Program-made: the position numbers and the translations under genes | The notes under the pieces: generated by a model | The model's database searches: none | What the model was told of the DNA's origin: nothing | The model's input: only the letters and a program-made list of their open reading frames with translations | NCBI GenBank assembly: GCA_029855935.1 | Contig: JAGSHN010000023.1 | Location: forward strand, 62,001 to 126,000 | DNA: 64,000 nucleotides | Direction of reading: 5' to 3' | Origin: Candidatus Thorarchaeota archaeon | Lineage (GTDB): Archaea > Asgardarchaeota > Thorarchaeia > Thorarchaeales > Thorarchaeaceae | In this document: positions 1-9,552 of the stretch, in pieces | Position numbering within the stretch: the stretch's first letter is position 1 | Layout: each line of letters starts with the position of its first letter

Positions 1-147
1 CCACAGCGAGCCTTCAACAAGAAACAAAAGAACAGGAGACAAATCAACAACTCGGATAGGTACGGGCTCAATACGAGAGTGCGTGAGTACCAGCGTCATC
101 ATTGAAGGGTGTAGCGGCTATTGCGGGAAAGTGAAACGGGGGTCCTG

Positions 148-2595
148 ATGGACAAGCATGGCCCTCGGGCCGATGCCAGCGGATCAGAAGGACACGATGC
201 TAGGCGACAGCTCCTCCGTTCCTCCGGACACAGCCAGGTGCCACGACGACGCTCCCCAACCGTGAAGAGCGCCGTGGGATGGGAGCCAGAGGAATACTCC
301 GATTCTTCCGCACCTGGGGCGCGTCAAATTGCCACCCGGTCCCCTATACTCGTGACAGCCGTCTCGAGGTCCTCGGTGACGCCTCTGTTCGTGCTTCTGC
401 TCCTGCTTGGAGGCACGCTCAGACTTCCCGTCTCGTCGGTTCCCCTATCCCTGTCTCATCCATCATCCGTCCCGTCCCCGCCCTTTCCTGTCCCGTCGTC
501 AGATGTGAGCGGCCACTATCTTGATGGACCTGTGCAGGCGGTACGTGACAGGACGCGCCTTGCAGTTCCTGTCACCACGTCTCTGAGGTTGTACCCCTCA
601 TCACAGACTCAACTCGACATTGCAGAGCCGCTCGTCTGGTCCACACTCTTGGGCACTCCCGAACACGAGTGGTGCGGTGACATTGCACTATTCTCCAACG
701 GGTCAATAGTGGTATCGGGATCGACTATGGGCGTTGACTTTCCGGACCCTGAGGCACCAGACATATATCGGGACCCAATTGGCTTCGTTGTGTCGTTCTC
801 GCGCCCGTGCGAGCCACCGATGCGCTCGTGGCTCATCGGCAACGAAGATTCGTACAGCTATAATGACTGCATGGCCGTCGACGAGCACGGACGGATCTTC
901 GTCGCTGGGTACGTCTGGGGTCAGAATTTTCCGCGGGTGAATGCCAACGAGACATGGCTGCCGGGCACAAATGACAACGTATACGTCGTGGTCTACTCGC
1001 CCGATGGACAGATGTTATTCTCGACGCTCATTGGTGGTTCGGGCTACGACTACCCCTACTCAATCGTGCTGGGTCCTGATGGCATTCTGTACGTGGTGGG
1101 TAGCACCAGCTCAGTGGACTTCCCCGTGACGAGTACTCACTGGGGCTATCGCGCTGGCCCCTCTGACGTCTTTGTCATGGCCATCGACTGTCTGAACGAC
1201 CGACTGGTCTTCTCACGATGTCTTGGTGGTGAGGGGCGCGACTCCGGCAAGGCGGTGACGATGGACGCAGATGGGGCAATATGGGTGACAGGCTGGACCG
1301 ATTCCGAGTTCTTCGAGAGCACGCTCGACGGATGGGGGTCGTGCGGCGGCACAGACGTCTTCGTTGCCCGGCTGGACAGATCAGGAGTGCTTGATGGCCT
1401 TCTCGTGCTGGGCGGTGGCGGAGAGGAGAACGCCCTCGGCATCGCAGTCACCGATGACAATAGTGTGATCATTGCCGGATGGAGCAACTCGACAGACCTG
1501 CCTGCCCCGGTTGATGATGCCGAAGAGGAGCCGCCCATCAATCAGGGCGGCCACGATGTACTCTTACTCAGGATGGGCATGTCAGAAGAGGATGCTGAAA
1601 CCACCCTCGACAGGGCTGTGGAGGTAAGGCAGGTGGTCCTGATTGGTGGTTCTGATGACGACTATGCGTCAGCCATTGCTCTTGGCCAGGACGGGAGTGT
1701 GTACATTGCTGGCTGGTCCGACTCTGAGGACTTTCCAGTGGCCGGGACCTTCACCCTTCCTCATACACATTCGAGTCACAGCGACTGTCTGGTGATGAAG
1801 ATGTCTCCGGACCTGAGTCGGGTGCTCTACGCGTCCTGTCTTGGAGGTCCCTACCCCGATGAGGCGTACTCGCTGGTGGTGAACGGCACCGGGACGGTCT
1901 TTGTTGCAGGCACTGGACTTGATGGGATGCCGTTACGCGGTGCCTTTGACAACACGACTGGTTTCCGGGATGATGTCGTAGTGTTTGCACTTCTTGATCA
2001 CGCAGATGGTGACGCGGACGACCTCATCGATCACTTCGAGTACTTGTACGGTACCAGCCCTTCTCTGAACGACACGGACGGCGATGGTCTGACCGACAGA
2101 TACGAGTTGGAGATGGGACTCGACCCACTAAATCCAGACTGTGACAATGACGGCCTTGACGACGGGACGGAGGTTCGTGCAGGACTGAATCCACTGGATG
2201 GACGCGATGCGGGACTGGACCTCGACGGCGACGGACTGACCACGGCAGAGGAGATTGCGCTTGGTCTGAATCCCCTGAACTGGGACACAGACGGTGACGG
2301 GTTTGGCGATGGCTGGGAGGTGGCACGCGGATACGACCCGCGCGATCGGAACGTGCCGCTCGCAGAGGCGATTGAGGGATGGGCCGAATCGGCGGTGGCA
2401 ATGAGTGGTGGACCCATTGTGCTGGCGGTCCTGTCGACCGTGTTGCCACTGGTCATTGCGGTGGTGGTACTGCGTCGCAGAGAGATGATGCAACGAAGGG
2501 CACTGGAGAAGGCGAAAAAGAGAGAACGAGAGGTCTTGCACGAACTCGTATCCGGAGAGATAGACGATGAAGGCAGCACGCAGCCATGGGACTGA
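148..2595 (+). CDS. Secreted beta-propeller protein with calcium loops and C-terminal membrane anchor
   Basis: The protein probably sits outside the cell, anchored by its C-terminus. After a long low-complexity N-terminus a hydrophobic run (FVLLLLLGGTLRLP) looks like a signal sequence. Repeats of the SBBP type follow (GGSGYDYPYSIVLGPDG, then GSTSSVDFPVT; GGSDDDYASAIALGQDG, then GWSDSEDFPV), which in known families build a beta-propeller. Near the C-terminus are thrombospondin type 3 / DxDxDG calcium loops (DTDGDGLTDRYE, DNDGLDDGTE, DLDGDGLTTAEE, DTDGDGFGDGWE). A transmembrane segment (GGPIVLAVLSTVLPLVIAVV) and a charged tail end it. It converges tail to tail with the next gene, of similar design. 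The start is uncertain: ATG 148 was chosen, but GTG 352 would give a normal signal peptide. The ligand or partner is unknown. Confidence 0.8.
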   Translation: MDKHGPRADASGSEGHDARRQLLRSSGHSQVPRRRSPTVKSAVGWEPEEYSDSSAPGARQIATRSPILVTAVSRSSVTPLFVLLLLLGGTLRLPVSSVPLSLSHPSSVPSPPFPVPSSDVSGHYLDGPVQAVRDRTRLAVPVTTSLRLYPSSQTQLDIAEPLVWSTLLGTPEHEWCGDIALFSNGSIVVSGSTMGVDFPDPEAPDIYRDPIGFVVSFSRPCEPPMRSWLIGNEDSYSYNDCMAVDEHGRIFVAGYVWGQNFPRVNANETWLPGTNDNVYVVVYSPDGQMLFSTLIGGSGYDYPYSIVLGPDGILYVVGSTSSVDFPVTSTHWGYRAGPSDVFVMAIDCLNDRLVFSRCLGGEGRDSGKAVTMDADGAIWVTGWTDSEFFESTLDGWGSCGGTDVFVARLDRSGVLDGLLVLGGGGEENALGIAVTDDNSVIIAGWSNSTDLPAPVDDAEEEPPINQGGHDVLLLRMGMSEEDAETTLDRAVEVRQVVLIGGSDDDYASAIALGQDGSVYIAGWSDSEDFPVAGTFTLPHTHSSHSDCLVMKMSPDLSRVLYASCLGGPYPDEAYSLVVNGTGTVFVAGTGLDGMPLRGAFDNTTGFRDDVVVFALLDHADGDADDLIDHFEYLYGTSPSLNDTDGDGLTDRYELEMGLDPLNPDCDNDGLDDGTEVRAGLNPLDGRDAGLDLDGDGLTTAEEIALGLNPLNWDTDGDGFGDGWEVARGYDPRDRNVPLAEAIEGWAESAVAMSGGPIVLAVLSTVLPLVIAVVVLRRREMMQRRALEKAKKREREVLHELVSGEIDDEGSTQPWD

Positions 2596-2658
2596 CGCGC
2601 AGTCAGCCGTGGGACAGACGCGTATGTGACTGTCGACTCCGAATCTGCCACGACAGTC

Positions 2659-4965
2659 TCAAGAGTCCAGTAGAGTCTGGTCCTCACTCTTTGGGTCTTG
2701 TGGAGATTCTGTCTGAGGATGGTGTGATGACGGAGGTAGTGACCGCGTCCTCGCTCGTGGGCGCACTCTGTCACGGAACCCGTAAGTCAGTGCTATTATT
2801 GCGATACTGGTCACACCCAGACTGACAAGTATTGGGGAGACGTAGAGCACGCTCTCTATGAGGGGGAGTGTGGAGTTCACAGGGTCGAAACCGTTGGCAA
2901 CCTCCCAACCATCAGGAATACCATCACCATCGCTGTCGAGTGCACGCGGTGAGGTCCCCGTCAGGTATTCTCCGAGATTCGACAACGCGTCACCATCTGG
3001 GTCAGCCTCTGCGTCATCGACAAATGGACTGAGATTGAACTGAATCTCCCAGGCATCGGGGAGCCCGTCATTGTCCGTGTCTCTGCTGGTTGGACTGGTC
3101 CCGTAGACTTCGACTTCCTCATAGTCACTGAGGCCATCCTCATCGGTGTCGTTGCTTGTCGGACTGGTCCCGTAGACCTCAACTTCGTCATAGTCGCTGA
3201 GACCGTCGTGGTCCGTATCATTGCAGATTGGACTGGTCCCGTATACCTCCACCTCATCATAGTCGCGGAGCCCATCGTCATCAGAGTCCCTGCTCCACGG
3301 GTCTGAGCCTATTGCATACTCCTCTGTATTTGACAGGCCGTCAGCATCACTGTCCTGAGCCGCATCTGCCGGGTCCAGAGGATTCAGGGCGTTGGAGATC
3401 TCCCATCCGTCCGGAAGACCGTCGCCATCCGTGTCCGGCTCTCGGGGATTCGTCGAGCTGACAAACTCCTGGTAGTCTGAGGCACCATCGTTGTCGGTGT
3501 CTCTGACTCGCGGGTCACTTCCCGCCGTCAGTTCATACGTATCGGTCAGACCGTCACCATCGTGATCTGTCCAGTTGCCCACCGTCCCAGAACCTCCTCT
3601 CTCTCCTATCCACGGCCATACGTACGCATACTGATTGACACGGCTGACACCGAGACAGAGAACATCGTTCCCCGAGCCGACCACAATCTCCTGATTACCA
3701 TCATCATCAAGGTCTGTGACCAGCGGTGACGAGAAGGCCGTGCAATTGATGGGGATGGACCATTTCTCAGCGCCATTTCGAGCCTCACATGCGTAGAGTA
3801 TGTCTTCTCCGAGGCCTCTGCTGGTTCCCACGACAACATCAAGTCGGCCGTCAAGGTCTATGTCCGCAACCGCCGGAGCGGCCTGGAGATTGCGGTCAAG
3901 ATCACGGCCCCATCTCAGGGTCCCATCAAGTGCGTCCATGCAATAGAGTGTGCCGTAATATTCCGGGACAAGGACCTCATATGCTCCATTCCCGTCAACA
4001 TCCACAACGACCGGCGACCCCTCTGTGTAGGGAAAGGTCCCGAGCAGGGTCTTCTCCCCCGTGTCCCCCTCCAGTCGATACAACTGTCCCGCAAGCGTTA
4101 TGACGAAGATCTCAGTTATTCCATCTCCGTCGATGTCGACAAGGCTCGGATTCGTCCAGATGACAGAGTTCCCCCCTCTCAGCTCGGTTGCCCATTCGAC
4201 CCGCCCCGACCGCAGGTCAAAGCTACGTATCAGGTCTTCATTCGACCCGATGACCCCCTCCAGCTCACCGTCCCCGTCAATATCGGCCACTCCCGCCGAG
4301 CTGCAGATGGGGTACGGCGTGCTGTAGTTCCACCGTAATGTTCCAGTTGCCCCGTTGAGACAGATGATCCCCTCCTCTGCACCAAAGAGGACTACCTTCT
4401 TGCGAGAGGTACCAAGCTGTGCAACTGCAGGAGAGGCATAGATACCTGGGAACAGCCCATTGCCACTCAGTGTCTGATATCTCCAAACCAGTTCTCCCGT
4501 CTGACCATCCAGACAATAGAGCGCTCCGACTCGGGCTCCAATCAATACTTCGACCCTCCCGTCACCTGTGACATCCGCTACCGTCGGCATCGTGCTCACC
4601 CCTCCGGAGTACACGGGCCTCTCGGTTGTGAAGTTCCACAGGAGTGAGCCGTTGGCGGACAGCACGTACAGATTTCGGTCCCCGCTTCCTATCAGTACCT
4701 CAAGGTGGCCATCTCCATTGACATCCGCAGCCATTGGGGGATGCCAGAAATGGCCTCTCGAAGAGAATCGCCATCTCTCAATCGGCGGAGGGCCGCTCCC
4801 GGTTCCTGCGACCCTATGTATCGCATAGGTAGATGATGGTATTGAGACCGAGTCGTGATGGTATGTCCGGACGGCAAGGCCTGCTCCCGTAGGCACCACT
4901 AGGATAGAACACACTATGAGTACGAGGCCCCCTCTGGTCAGCATATCGTGACAGCCTTTCCTCAT
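2659..4965 (-). CDS. Secreted FG-GAP/PQQ-like beta-propeller protein with thrombospondin type 3 repeats
   Basis: An N-terminal signal segment (LVLIVCSILVVPTGAGLAV) is followed by about seven blades of the type DVNGDGHLEVLIGSGD, DVTGDGRVEVLIGA and DIDGDGITEIFVI. These are FG-GAP/VCBS-like blades alternating with PQQ-type strands (LYCLDGQTGELVWRY). The C-terminal third carries thrombospondin type 3 calcium loops (DSDGDGIPDGWE and others), including nearly identical 23-residue units ending in EVEVYGTSP. A transmembrane helix (VLYVSPILVSLGVTSIAIIAL) and a basic tail close it. It is expected to be an outward-facing, calcium-stabilised surface protein, perhaps adhesive. It shares architecture with the convergent neighbour, which suggests a common surface function. 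The ATG start gives a clean signal peptide. Confidence 0.82.
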   Translation of the reverse strand: MRKGCHDMLTRGGLVLIVCSILVVPTGAGLAVRTYHHDSVSIPSSTYAIHRVAGTGSGPPPIERWRFSSRGHFWHPPMAADVNGDGHLEVLIGSGDRNLYVLSANGSLLWNFTTERPVYSGGVSTMPTVADVTGDGRVEVLIGARVGALYCLDGQTGELVWRYQTLSGNGLFPGIYASPAVAQLGTSRKKVVLFGAEEGIICLNGATGTLRWNYSTPYPICSSAGVADIDGDGELEGVIGSNEDLIRSFDLRSGRVEWATELRGGNSVIWTNPSLVDIDGDGITEIFVITLAGQLYRLEGDTGEKTLLGTFPYTEGSPVVVDVDGNGAYEVLVPEYYGTLYCMDALDGTLRWGRDLDRNLQAAPAVADIDLDGRLDVVVGTSRGLGEDILYACEARNGAEKWSIPINCTAFSSPLVTDLDDDGNQEIVVGSGNDVLCLGVSRVNQYAYVWPWIGERGGSGTVGNWTDHDGDGLTDTYELTAGSDPRVRDTDNDGASDYQEFVSSTNPREPDTDGDGLPDGWEISNALNPLDPADAAQDSDADGLSNTEEYAIGSDPWSRDSDDDGLRDYDEVEVYGTSPICNDTDHDGLSDYDEVEVYGTSPTSNDTDEDGLSDYEEVEVYGTSPTSRDTDNDGLPDAWEIQFNLSPFVDDAEADPDGDALSNLGEYLTGTSPRALDSDGDGIPDGWEVANGFDPVNSTLPLIESVLYVSPILVSLGVTSIAIIALTYGFRDRVRPRARTRSLPPSSHHPQTESPQDPKSEDQTLLDS
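3092..3298 (-). repeat. 69-bp tandem repeat inside the calcium-loop region
   Basis: The string GGACTGGTCCCGTA recurs at 3092, 3161 and 3230, an exact 69-base period encoding 23 residues (DTDxDGLSDYDEVEVYGTSP plus three). Within the larger calcium-loop array these units are much more alike than the others, which indicates recent duplication or gene conversion. Confidence 0.85.
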
Positions 4966-5090
4966 CTCCAGACCCCAGCACCTTCATATTGTGTCATTCT
5001 GACCATATCCAGATTCCAGTCCCACTCTCAATAAACAAGCGCTTTTCCTTAAGTCTTTCCTGCGAAATATTGTTGTTGCAGTCTTTGAAC

Positions 5091-5106
5091 CGAAAAAAAA
5101 AATATG
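5091..5106 (+). promoter_or_regulatory. Archaeal BRE/TATA promoter of the subtilase gene
   Basis: A purine-rich CGAAAA followed by an A-tract ending in AATATG lies 40 bases before the GTG start at 5146. This matches the order BRE then TATA in archaeal promoters; a start site about 25 bases downstream would leave a short leader. Confidence 0.5.
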
Positions 5107-5145
5107 CGTGCAGTGACGAGTAACTACCCGTAGGGGTGTGTCATA

Positions 5146-6684
5146 GTGAGCCGTACGACCACCATTGACGGGAGCGAGAAACTCGGGAGAAAGCGAATAG
5201 CCACGCTAGTGATACTGTTCGTCATTGTTTCCCTGATCGGCATTCCTGCCGCAGCCAACACGGGACCCCTGTCCGTGAATACTACCAATCTGAGCTGTGA
5301 CAACTCATTCCTTGTCGCACCTCCGGGTGAATCAGGTGGTGGTTCCGATTGGCAACCATTCCTAGAGGACACTCAGACAAAGAGTTGGATGGAGATTGAC
5401 AGACTTCATAGTCTTGGATGGGATGGAGATGGCATCACCATTGCCATCATTGACAGCGGGCTCTATCCGCATAGCTACTTCACAAACGATCTGCACACTC
5501 AGTTGGTACAATACGTTTGCGTCAATGATGACTATAGTCTATCAAAGACAACCAGCTGGTCCAGTCCGCTTCTGCAAGATCACGTCGGTCACGGAACAGA
5601 GATGGCTGGTGTTGCATTGCAGTTTGCCCCCAAGGCAAGACTTGTATTCTATGCCACGGTGAGGTATCAAGAGGGCAAGGGCTGGAGGCTTGATTGGGAC
5701 AAAGTGAATAGGTCACTTGCAGACCTTGACGCGAACTATGCCACATATGGAGTCAATGTGCTCTCTATGAGTATTGGCAATTCTAAAGTTCCCCAGAGAA
5801 ACTACGAACTAGCTATGTCAATACAAACGTATCTCAGCTCACTTGCCTCTAAGGGGGTCACAATCTTCATCTCAAGTGGCAACGACTATGATAAGCCTGT
5901 GTCCTGGCCTGCAAGAATTGCCCCCGATTTCGATGGGATATTCAGTGTTGGAGCTGTCTTCGATCAGGAATATCAGAACTACGGTAAGGACTTCGATAAA
6001 CCGGGAAGGCCAAGACACGCAGGTCAGATATGGTTTGAAGAAAAGAAGAAGGGATCTACGAAATGGAAAGGGACTTCTCACCGCGATGGTCTTGAGATCA
6101 TGGCGTCCGGAGTCGACATTATGACGACCACAAATGAGAACGGGGGCAACTACCACTGTACTGGGACCAGTCCGGCCGCGCCTATGGCTGCGGGTTGCCT
6201 TGCCTGTCTTCTCGAACTCTGGCACAGCATAGAGGGCTTTGCAACAATCCCTGAGGACTTCATAGAGGGTATAATTGAGAACACGGCGGAATATCGTTTT
6301 GCCAGCGACCCTCATCTCTATGGCTATGGAATAGTCTCCCCCTACGACTGCAGAATCTATCCGCTCTCAGTCGCTGCCTCTTCCGTACATACCGGGTACC
6401 TGCTCACCAGCTATGATGCCGAATTCTATGGCCACGGTTTTTCAGTCTATCTGGAATGGTGGGAGAGAAACGGCCGGACCTGGGTCAAGCACAGCGATCT
6501 GGTCTATATGACTAGCTATGGCGATTGGGACCCAGTTCATGCGCAAAACAGTATCCATCCGGCCTTCTATGAAGGATACTATGCGACTATCAAATGGAGA
6601 TACAAGATGAGTGTGTTTGGCCTATCGATGACTCTCTACACATCGTGGCACACAGATACGGTTCCCGGTGGATACCCCGAGTAG
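5146..6684 (+). CDS. Secreted subtilisin-like serine protease (S8 family)
   Basis: This is a peptidase that should act outside the cell. A basic N-terminus and hydrophobic stretch (IATLVILFVIVSLIGIPAAA) form a signal peptide. The catalytic triad of family S8 is visible: Asp103 in IAIIDSG, His149 in HVGHGTEMAG and Ser342 in TGTSPAAPMAAG; the oxyanion Asn is 246 in SSGNDYD. The catalytic domain ends near residue 405, and about 110 residues rich in Tyr and Trp follow, probably a beta-sandwich domain. The GTG start was chosen because it gives a full signal peptide and sits 40 bases downstream of a good TATA element. It stands alone, transcribed away from the two beta-propeller genes. All key residues are present, so it should be active. 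Confidence 0.93.
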   Translation: MSRTTTIDGSEKLGRKRIATLVILFVIVSLIGIPAAANTGPLSVNTTNLSCDNSFLVAPPGESGGGSDWQPFLEDTQTKSWMEIDRLHSLGWDGDGITIAIIDSGLYPHSYFTNDLHTQLVQYVCVNDDYSLSKTTSWSSPLLQDHVGHGTEMAGVALQFAPKARLVFYATVRYQEGKGWRLDWDKVNRSLADLDANYATYGVNVLSMSIGNSKVPQRNYELAMSIQTYLSSLASKGVTIFISSGNDYDKPVSWPARIAPDFDGIFSVGAVFDQEYQNYGKDFDKPGRPRHAGQIWFEEKKKGSTKWKGTSHRDGLEIMASGVDIMTTTNENGGNYHCTGTSPAAPMAAGCLACLLELWHSIEGFATIPEDFIEGIIENTAEYRFASDPHLYGYGIVSPYDCRIYPLSVAASSVHTGYLLTSYDAEFYGHGFSVYLEWWERNGRTWVKHSDLVYMTSYGDWDPVHAQNSIHPAFYEGYYATIKWRYKMSVFGLSMTLYTSWHTDTVPGGYPE

Positions 6685-7303
6685 ACAGACTCCACTATTC
6701 GCGTTTACATCTCTTGGAGATCTCGCCCATCAACCAGTCCCCTGCCCTTCTGGGCAACCTGCACCAAGATACCCGATGGCTGCTGCACTCAAGGGTTCTA
6801 AGCGGCAGGGAGAGATTCAGGCTACTTGGGCTGCATCTCCCTCCAGGCCAGCAGCGACTATCTAGGGTCTGGAAGTCAATCCCTGCTTCCTGTGACGCGT
6901 TGGAGCAACAGGAGGAAGATATGTTCCTCGGCGGGTATGAGATGGCCTGTGCCCACTCGGGAGACGAATTGACCTTCTTCAGTGTAGACTTGGATGGCCT
7001 TTGATCAGCGACCAGTGGGACCCCTCCGACGCAGATCGTAGGACTCGGACCAATCACAATCTCAAGGCCCTTGGTCAAAATGGGCGGCAAGAAGGCCCAG
7101 CCCGAGTTCCCAAGGGACTTGGACATCCTTATGTGGACCTACACTGAGGATGACCTGATAGCGGTTGTTGATCGGACAGGTGTGAACGACACGGCGTCTT
7201 TCAACATACAATCACACAATCTAGACATACAGACAAGTGGGTCGTTCACGGACCCCCGACTACTCGGTCACATCTTGGGGCGACTAGTCCCAATTCGAAA
7301 GGT
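6685..7303. other. Gene-poor stretch after the protease
   Basis: No convincing gene is seen. A 93-codon open frame at 7071-7352 on the plus strand overlaps the toxin remnant and matches no family I recognise. It may be a fragment of a decayed gene or chance. Confidence 0.4.
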
Positions 7304-7800
7304 CTACTCAAGGTCTCCAACACGTGCCGTGAACTCGTCAATACTTGTCTGAACAGGAAGTATCAATATACCAAATTCGTCTGAAACACTAGATAGCCGC
7401 TTGAAATGAAAGTCATCCGCCAAGAATACTCCACAATTGCAATCTATGGCAGTGGCAAGATGTAGTGCATCAGATGCATACAGATTATACTGTGTGATGA
7501 ACAGACGAGTCGAACCAATCAATCTATTGCCTATTTCATGCACAACGAGGTGCCTCCTGATCATAAGCCGATTCCATTGTATCTCGATGAACTCGAGAAG
7601 TGAGGCCCCTTCATCTTGCGTCAGTTCGCGCTGATTCACTCGTTTTTGAACTGCACGTGTCAGTTCCAGTATGCTCCACGAAGATGTCTGACACAATAGA
7701 CTGTCAGTGGTCAGACAGAATTCGACAAGGTTCTCACTAGGCTCGCCATTACGAGATCCCAGAGGGCTGAGGCTTCAAGGCATACTGGAGTCCTCTTCAT
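7304..7800 (-). pseudogene. vapC: VapC-type PIN-domain toxin, frameshifted
   Basis: VapC toxins are PIN-fold ribonucleases. The upstream end begins at ATG 7800, inside the antitoxin gene, and reads MKRTPVCLEASALWDLV, the usual first strand and helix of a PIN domain. The frame then breaks. The next frame continues NGEPSENLVEF and runs through LELTRAV to YASDALHLATA and FLADDFHFKRL, the C-terminal PIN acidic region. Adding one A near 7749-7751 (plus-strand numbering) would join the two as LVNGEPSENLVEF. The first acidic residue is Glu in LEAS, where Asp is usual. The gene overlaps vapB as in intact pairs. The toxin is therefore probably dead, unless the missing base is a sequencing error or the ribosome shifts frame. 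Confidence 0.75.
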
Positions 7801-8023
7801 CATAAATCTCCTCAAGACCTCTCGTGCGCTCCTTTTTCTGGGAGAAGTAGGCACGGACTTCGTCAAAGCTCTTCCACGGCAAAGACTTGACCCTGTCTTC
7901 CAACATCAGTTCACGAATTCCTGCCTTTAGTGCCTCACTTATCGATGAGAACCGCCCCTCTGCAATCAGTCGTTCCAAGAATTCACGTTCTTCTCTCGTG
8001 AGGCGTACAGACGCAACCGTCAT
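7775..8023 (-). CDS. vapB: Ribbon-helix-helix antitoxin (VapB-like)
   Basis: The 82-residue protein starts with TVASVRLTREEREFLERL followed by FSSISEALKAGIRELML, the strand-helix-helix pattern of CopG/ParD-type DNA-binding antitoxins. The acidic C-terminal half (LEEIYDEEDSSMP) would wrap the toxin. Its stop codon lies inside the start of the downstream vapC frame, the typical overlap of such pairs. Antitoxins of this kind repress their own operon. It looks intact, although its toxin is broken. Confidence 0.8.
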   Translation of the reverse strand: MTVASVRLTREEREFLERLIAEGRFSSISEALKAGIRELMLEDRVKSLPWKSFDEVRAYFSQKKERTRGLEEIYDEEDSSMP

Positions 8024-8321
8024 AGAGATGCCAATCAGGCATATGTCTACATCACCTATAAACGTTTACAAGAACGGAACACACCTCACCGCACATTTCA
8101 CACTCTATGTTCCATCCAAATCATTCAGAGGGCCGCTGTGAATTCGACAGGCCTGGTCACTATGTCGTATCTTCTGCTCCCCCACCAACGGCACTGGACA
8201 CGTAGGTGCTATTCCAGATCAACATGCACGCTACGTCAATCTACAGGACTCTTCCGACTGATTGCAGAGCCTACGGGTGGAGGGGCAGTAGGCCTGAACA
8301 TACCAGATTCGAAAGAAACAG

Positions 8322-8735
8322 TCAGTAGACGCACTCGTAGTTTCCAAAGGTTGGGATAATAGCCAAGTTTTCTGAGGCCCAATACAAATTAAGAATGTTA
8401 TTCCTGATCAAGTTTGAAATTTTCTCGGTGTGATGACCTGAGTGGACGACATGTTCACTATTTGCGATTATTGAAATTGACTCAAGAGAGGGGTATGTTT
8501 CTAGGAGAGAGAGTACGTAGTCCAAATTCGCATTAAATGTGATGCACTTGAGATGGTCAGACTCCAATTCGATGAACGCCTTGTCAAAAACATGAGTGAG
8601 ACTCTTGAATCCAAAATGGATTTCCTCGTTCATCTTAGTACATTCTACCAACTCGATTTTGCAAGTCACATACTTGCAAACCAGTACATAATGACTACTG
8701 GTTTGCAAGTCAATCATAGCAAATGATATGATCAC
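8322..8735 (-). pseudogene. Fragment resembling an N-terminal phospholipase-D-like domain
   Basis: I recognise no full family here. From Met at 8633 the sequence (HVFDKAFIELESDHLKCITF, then ANLDYVLSLLETYPSLESI and SIIANSEHV) follows the pattern of the first strands and helices of PLD-like domains found with restriction or helicase enzymes. It stops before any HxK motif, so it is probably a truncated remnant. It is AT-rich compared with its neighbours, which suggests transfer. It lies between two toxin-antitoxin remnants. The alternative is an unrelated small protein. Confidence 0.35.
8672..8710. repeat. Perfect 15-bp inverted repeat with 9-base spacer
   Basis: ACTTGCAAACCAGTA (8672-8686) and its exact reverse complement TACTGGTTTGCAAGT (8696-8710) flank nine bases. 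A further TTTGCAAGTCA copy lies just to the left near 8659. It could be an operator, a terminator hairpin or the end of a mobile element. Confidence 0.8.
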
Positions 8736-8829
8736 GCGAGTTCAGCATGGATGAGGACCACAGGCGCCGTCAAATAACCACTACAAACATTAAGTAAATA
8801 GACAATAACTGTATGTCAGGGAATATCCC

Positions 8830-9126
8830 ATGCTGGACAAGACCAGGGTATTGAAAAAGATAGAAGATAACATGGATGCCATCAAGAAATTCGGAGTGAG
8901 AAAGATTGGCATCTTTAGTTCATATGTTAGGGATGAGCAACAATCAGATAGTGACATAGACATTCTCATAGGATTTGAAAAGGGAATGAAGACTTTTGAC
9001 AACTACATGGACCTCAAGTTTTTCCTTGAGGATCTACTTGGATGCAAAGTGGATCTTGTGCTTGATGAGGCATTGAAACCAGAACTAAGACCGTATATCA
9101 TGGAAAGTGTGGAATATGCCTCGTGA
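8830..9126 (+). CDS. mntA: MntA-type nucleotidyltransferase antitoxin, altered active site
   Basis: MntA antitoxins add nucleotides to HepT HEPN toxins. The 98-residue length and pattern fit: KFGVRKIGIFSSYVRDE, then SDSDIDILIGF with the DxD metal ligands. The usual GS dipeptide that positions the nucleotide is SS here, and the usual ARGE is VRDE, so activity is doubtful. The gene ends eleven bases inside the following hepT reading frame, a typical mntA-hepT overlap. Because the partner hepT carries a stop codon, the pair looks like a decaying module. Confidence 0.8.
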   Translation: MLDKTRVLKKIEDNMDAIKKFGVRKIGIFSSYVRDEQQSDSDIDILIGFEKGMKTFDNYMDLKFFLEDLLGCKVDLVLDEALKPELRPYIMESVEYAS

Positions 9127-9457
9127 CTACAGTGCGTACCTCACGGATATCATCACGGCCATCGAAAAAATAGAACGATATACAGATGGAATCACGTTCA
9201 ATCAGTTCAAGAACAATGAACAGATACAGGATGCAGTAGTGAGGAACCTTGAAACTATGGGATAGGCCACGAAAAAGATCCCCGATGAGATCAAAGAAAC
9301 CAACTCTGAAGTGGAATGGCGCATGATTGCTGGATTAAGGGACATACTTATTCATGCGTATTTTGGAATAGATGTCGAGTTAATATGGAATATAATACAA
9401 AATAACATTCCCTCGTTCAAAGCGATTATCATATCTATCAGACACAGTTTGCAGTAG
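9116..9457 (+). pseudogene. hepT: HepT (HEPN) toxin interrupted by a TAG stop
   Basis: The frame opens at ATG 9116 as MPRDYSAYLTDIITAIEKIE and reaches NLETMG, then TAG at 9263-9265, and resumes in the same frame as [11 protein letters not shown] to the end at 9457. In intact HepT proteins this position is Glu (GEATKKIP), so a GAG to TAG change explains it. The HEPN catalytic motif Rx4H (RDILIH) lies after the stop. The product would be a 49-residue stub without RNase activity. The upstream mntA is also altered. Confidence 0.85.
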
Positions 9458-9552
9458 TCCTGATCTATGGGGCGTACCCTCTTGTAAGACGAACATCTAG
9501 AAGCCACGGTCATCCAAGGGAGCTGATTCTAACACTGGACCATCTTTCACTC

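Noticed and set aside
7071-7352. 93-codon open frame after the protease
   Set aside because: It overlaps the vapC remnant, has no recognised motif and no good start signal.
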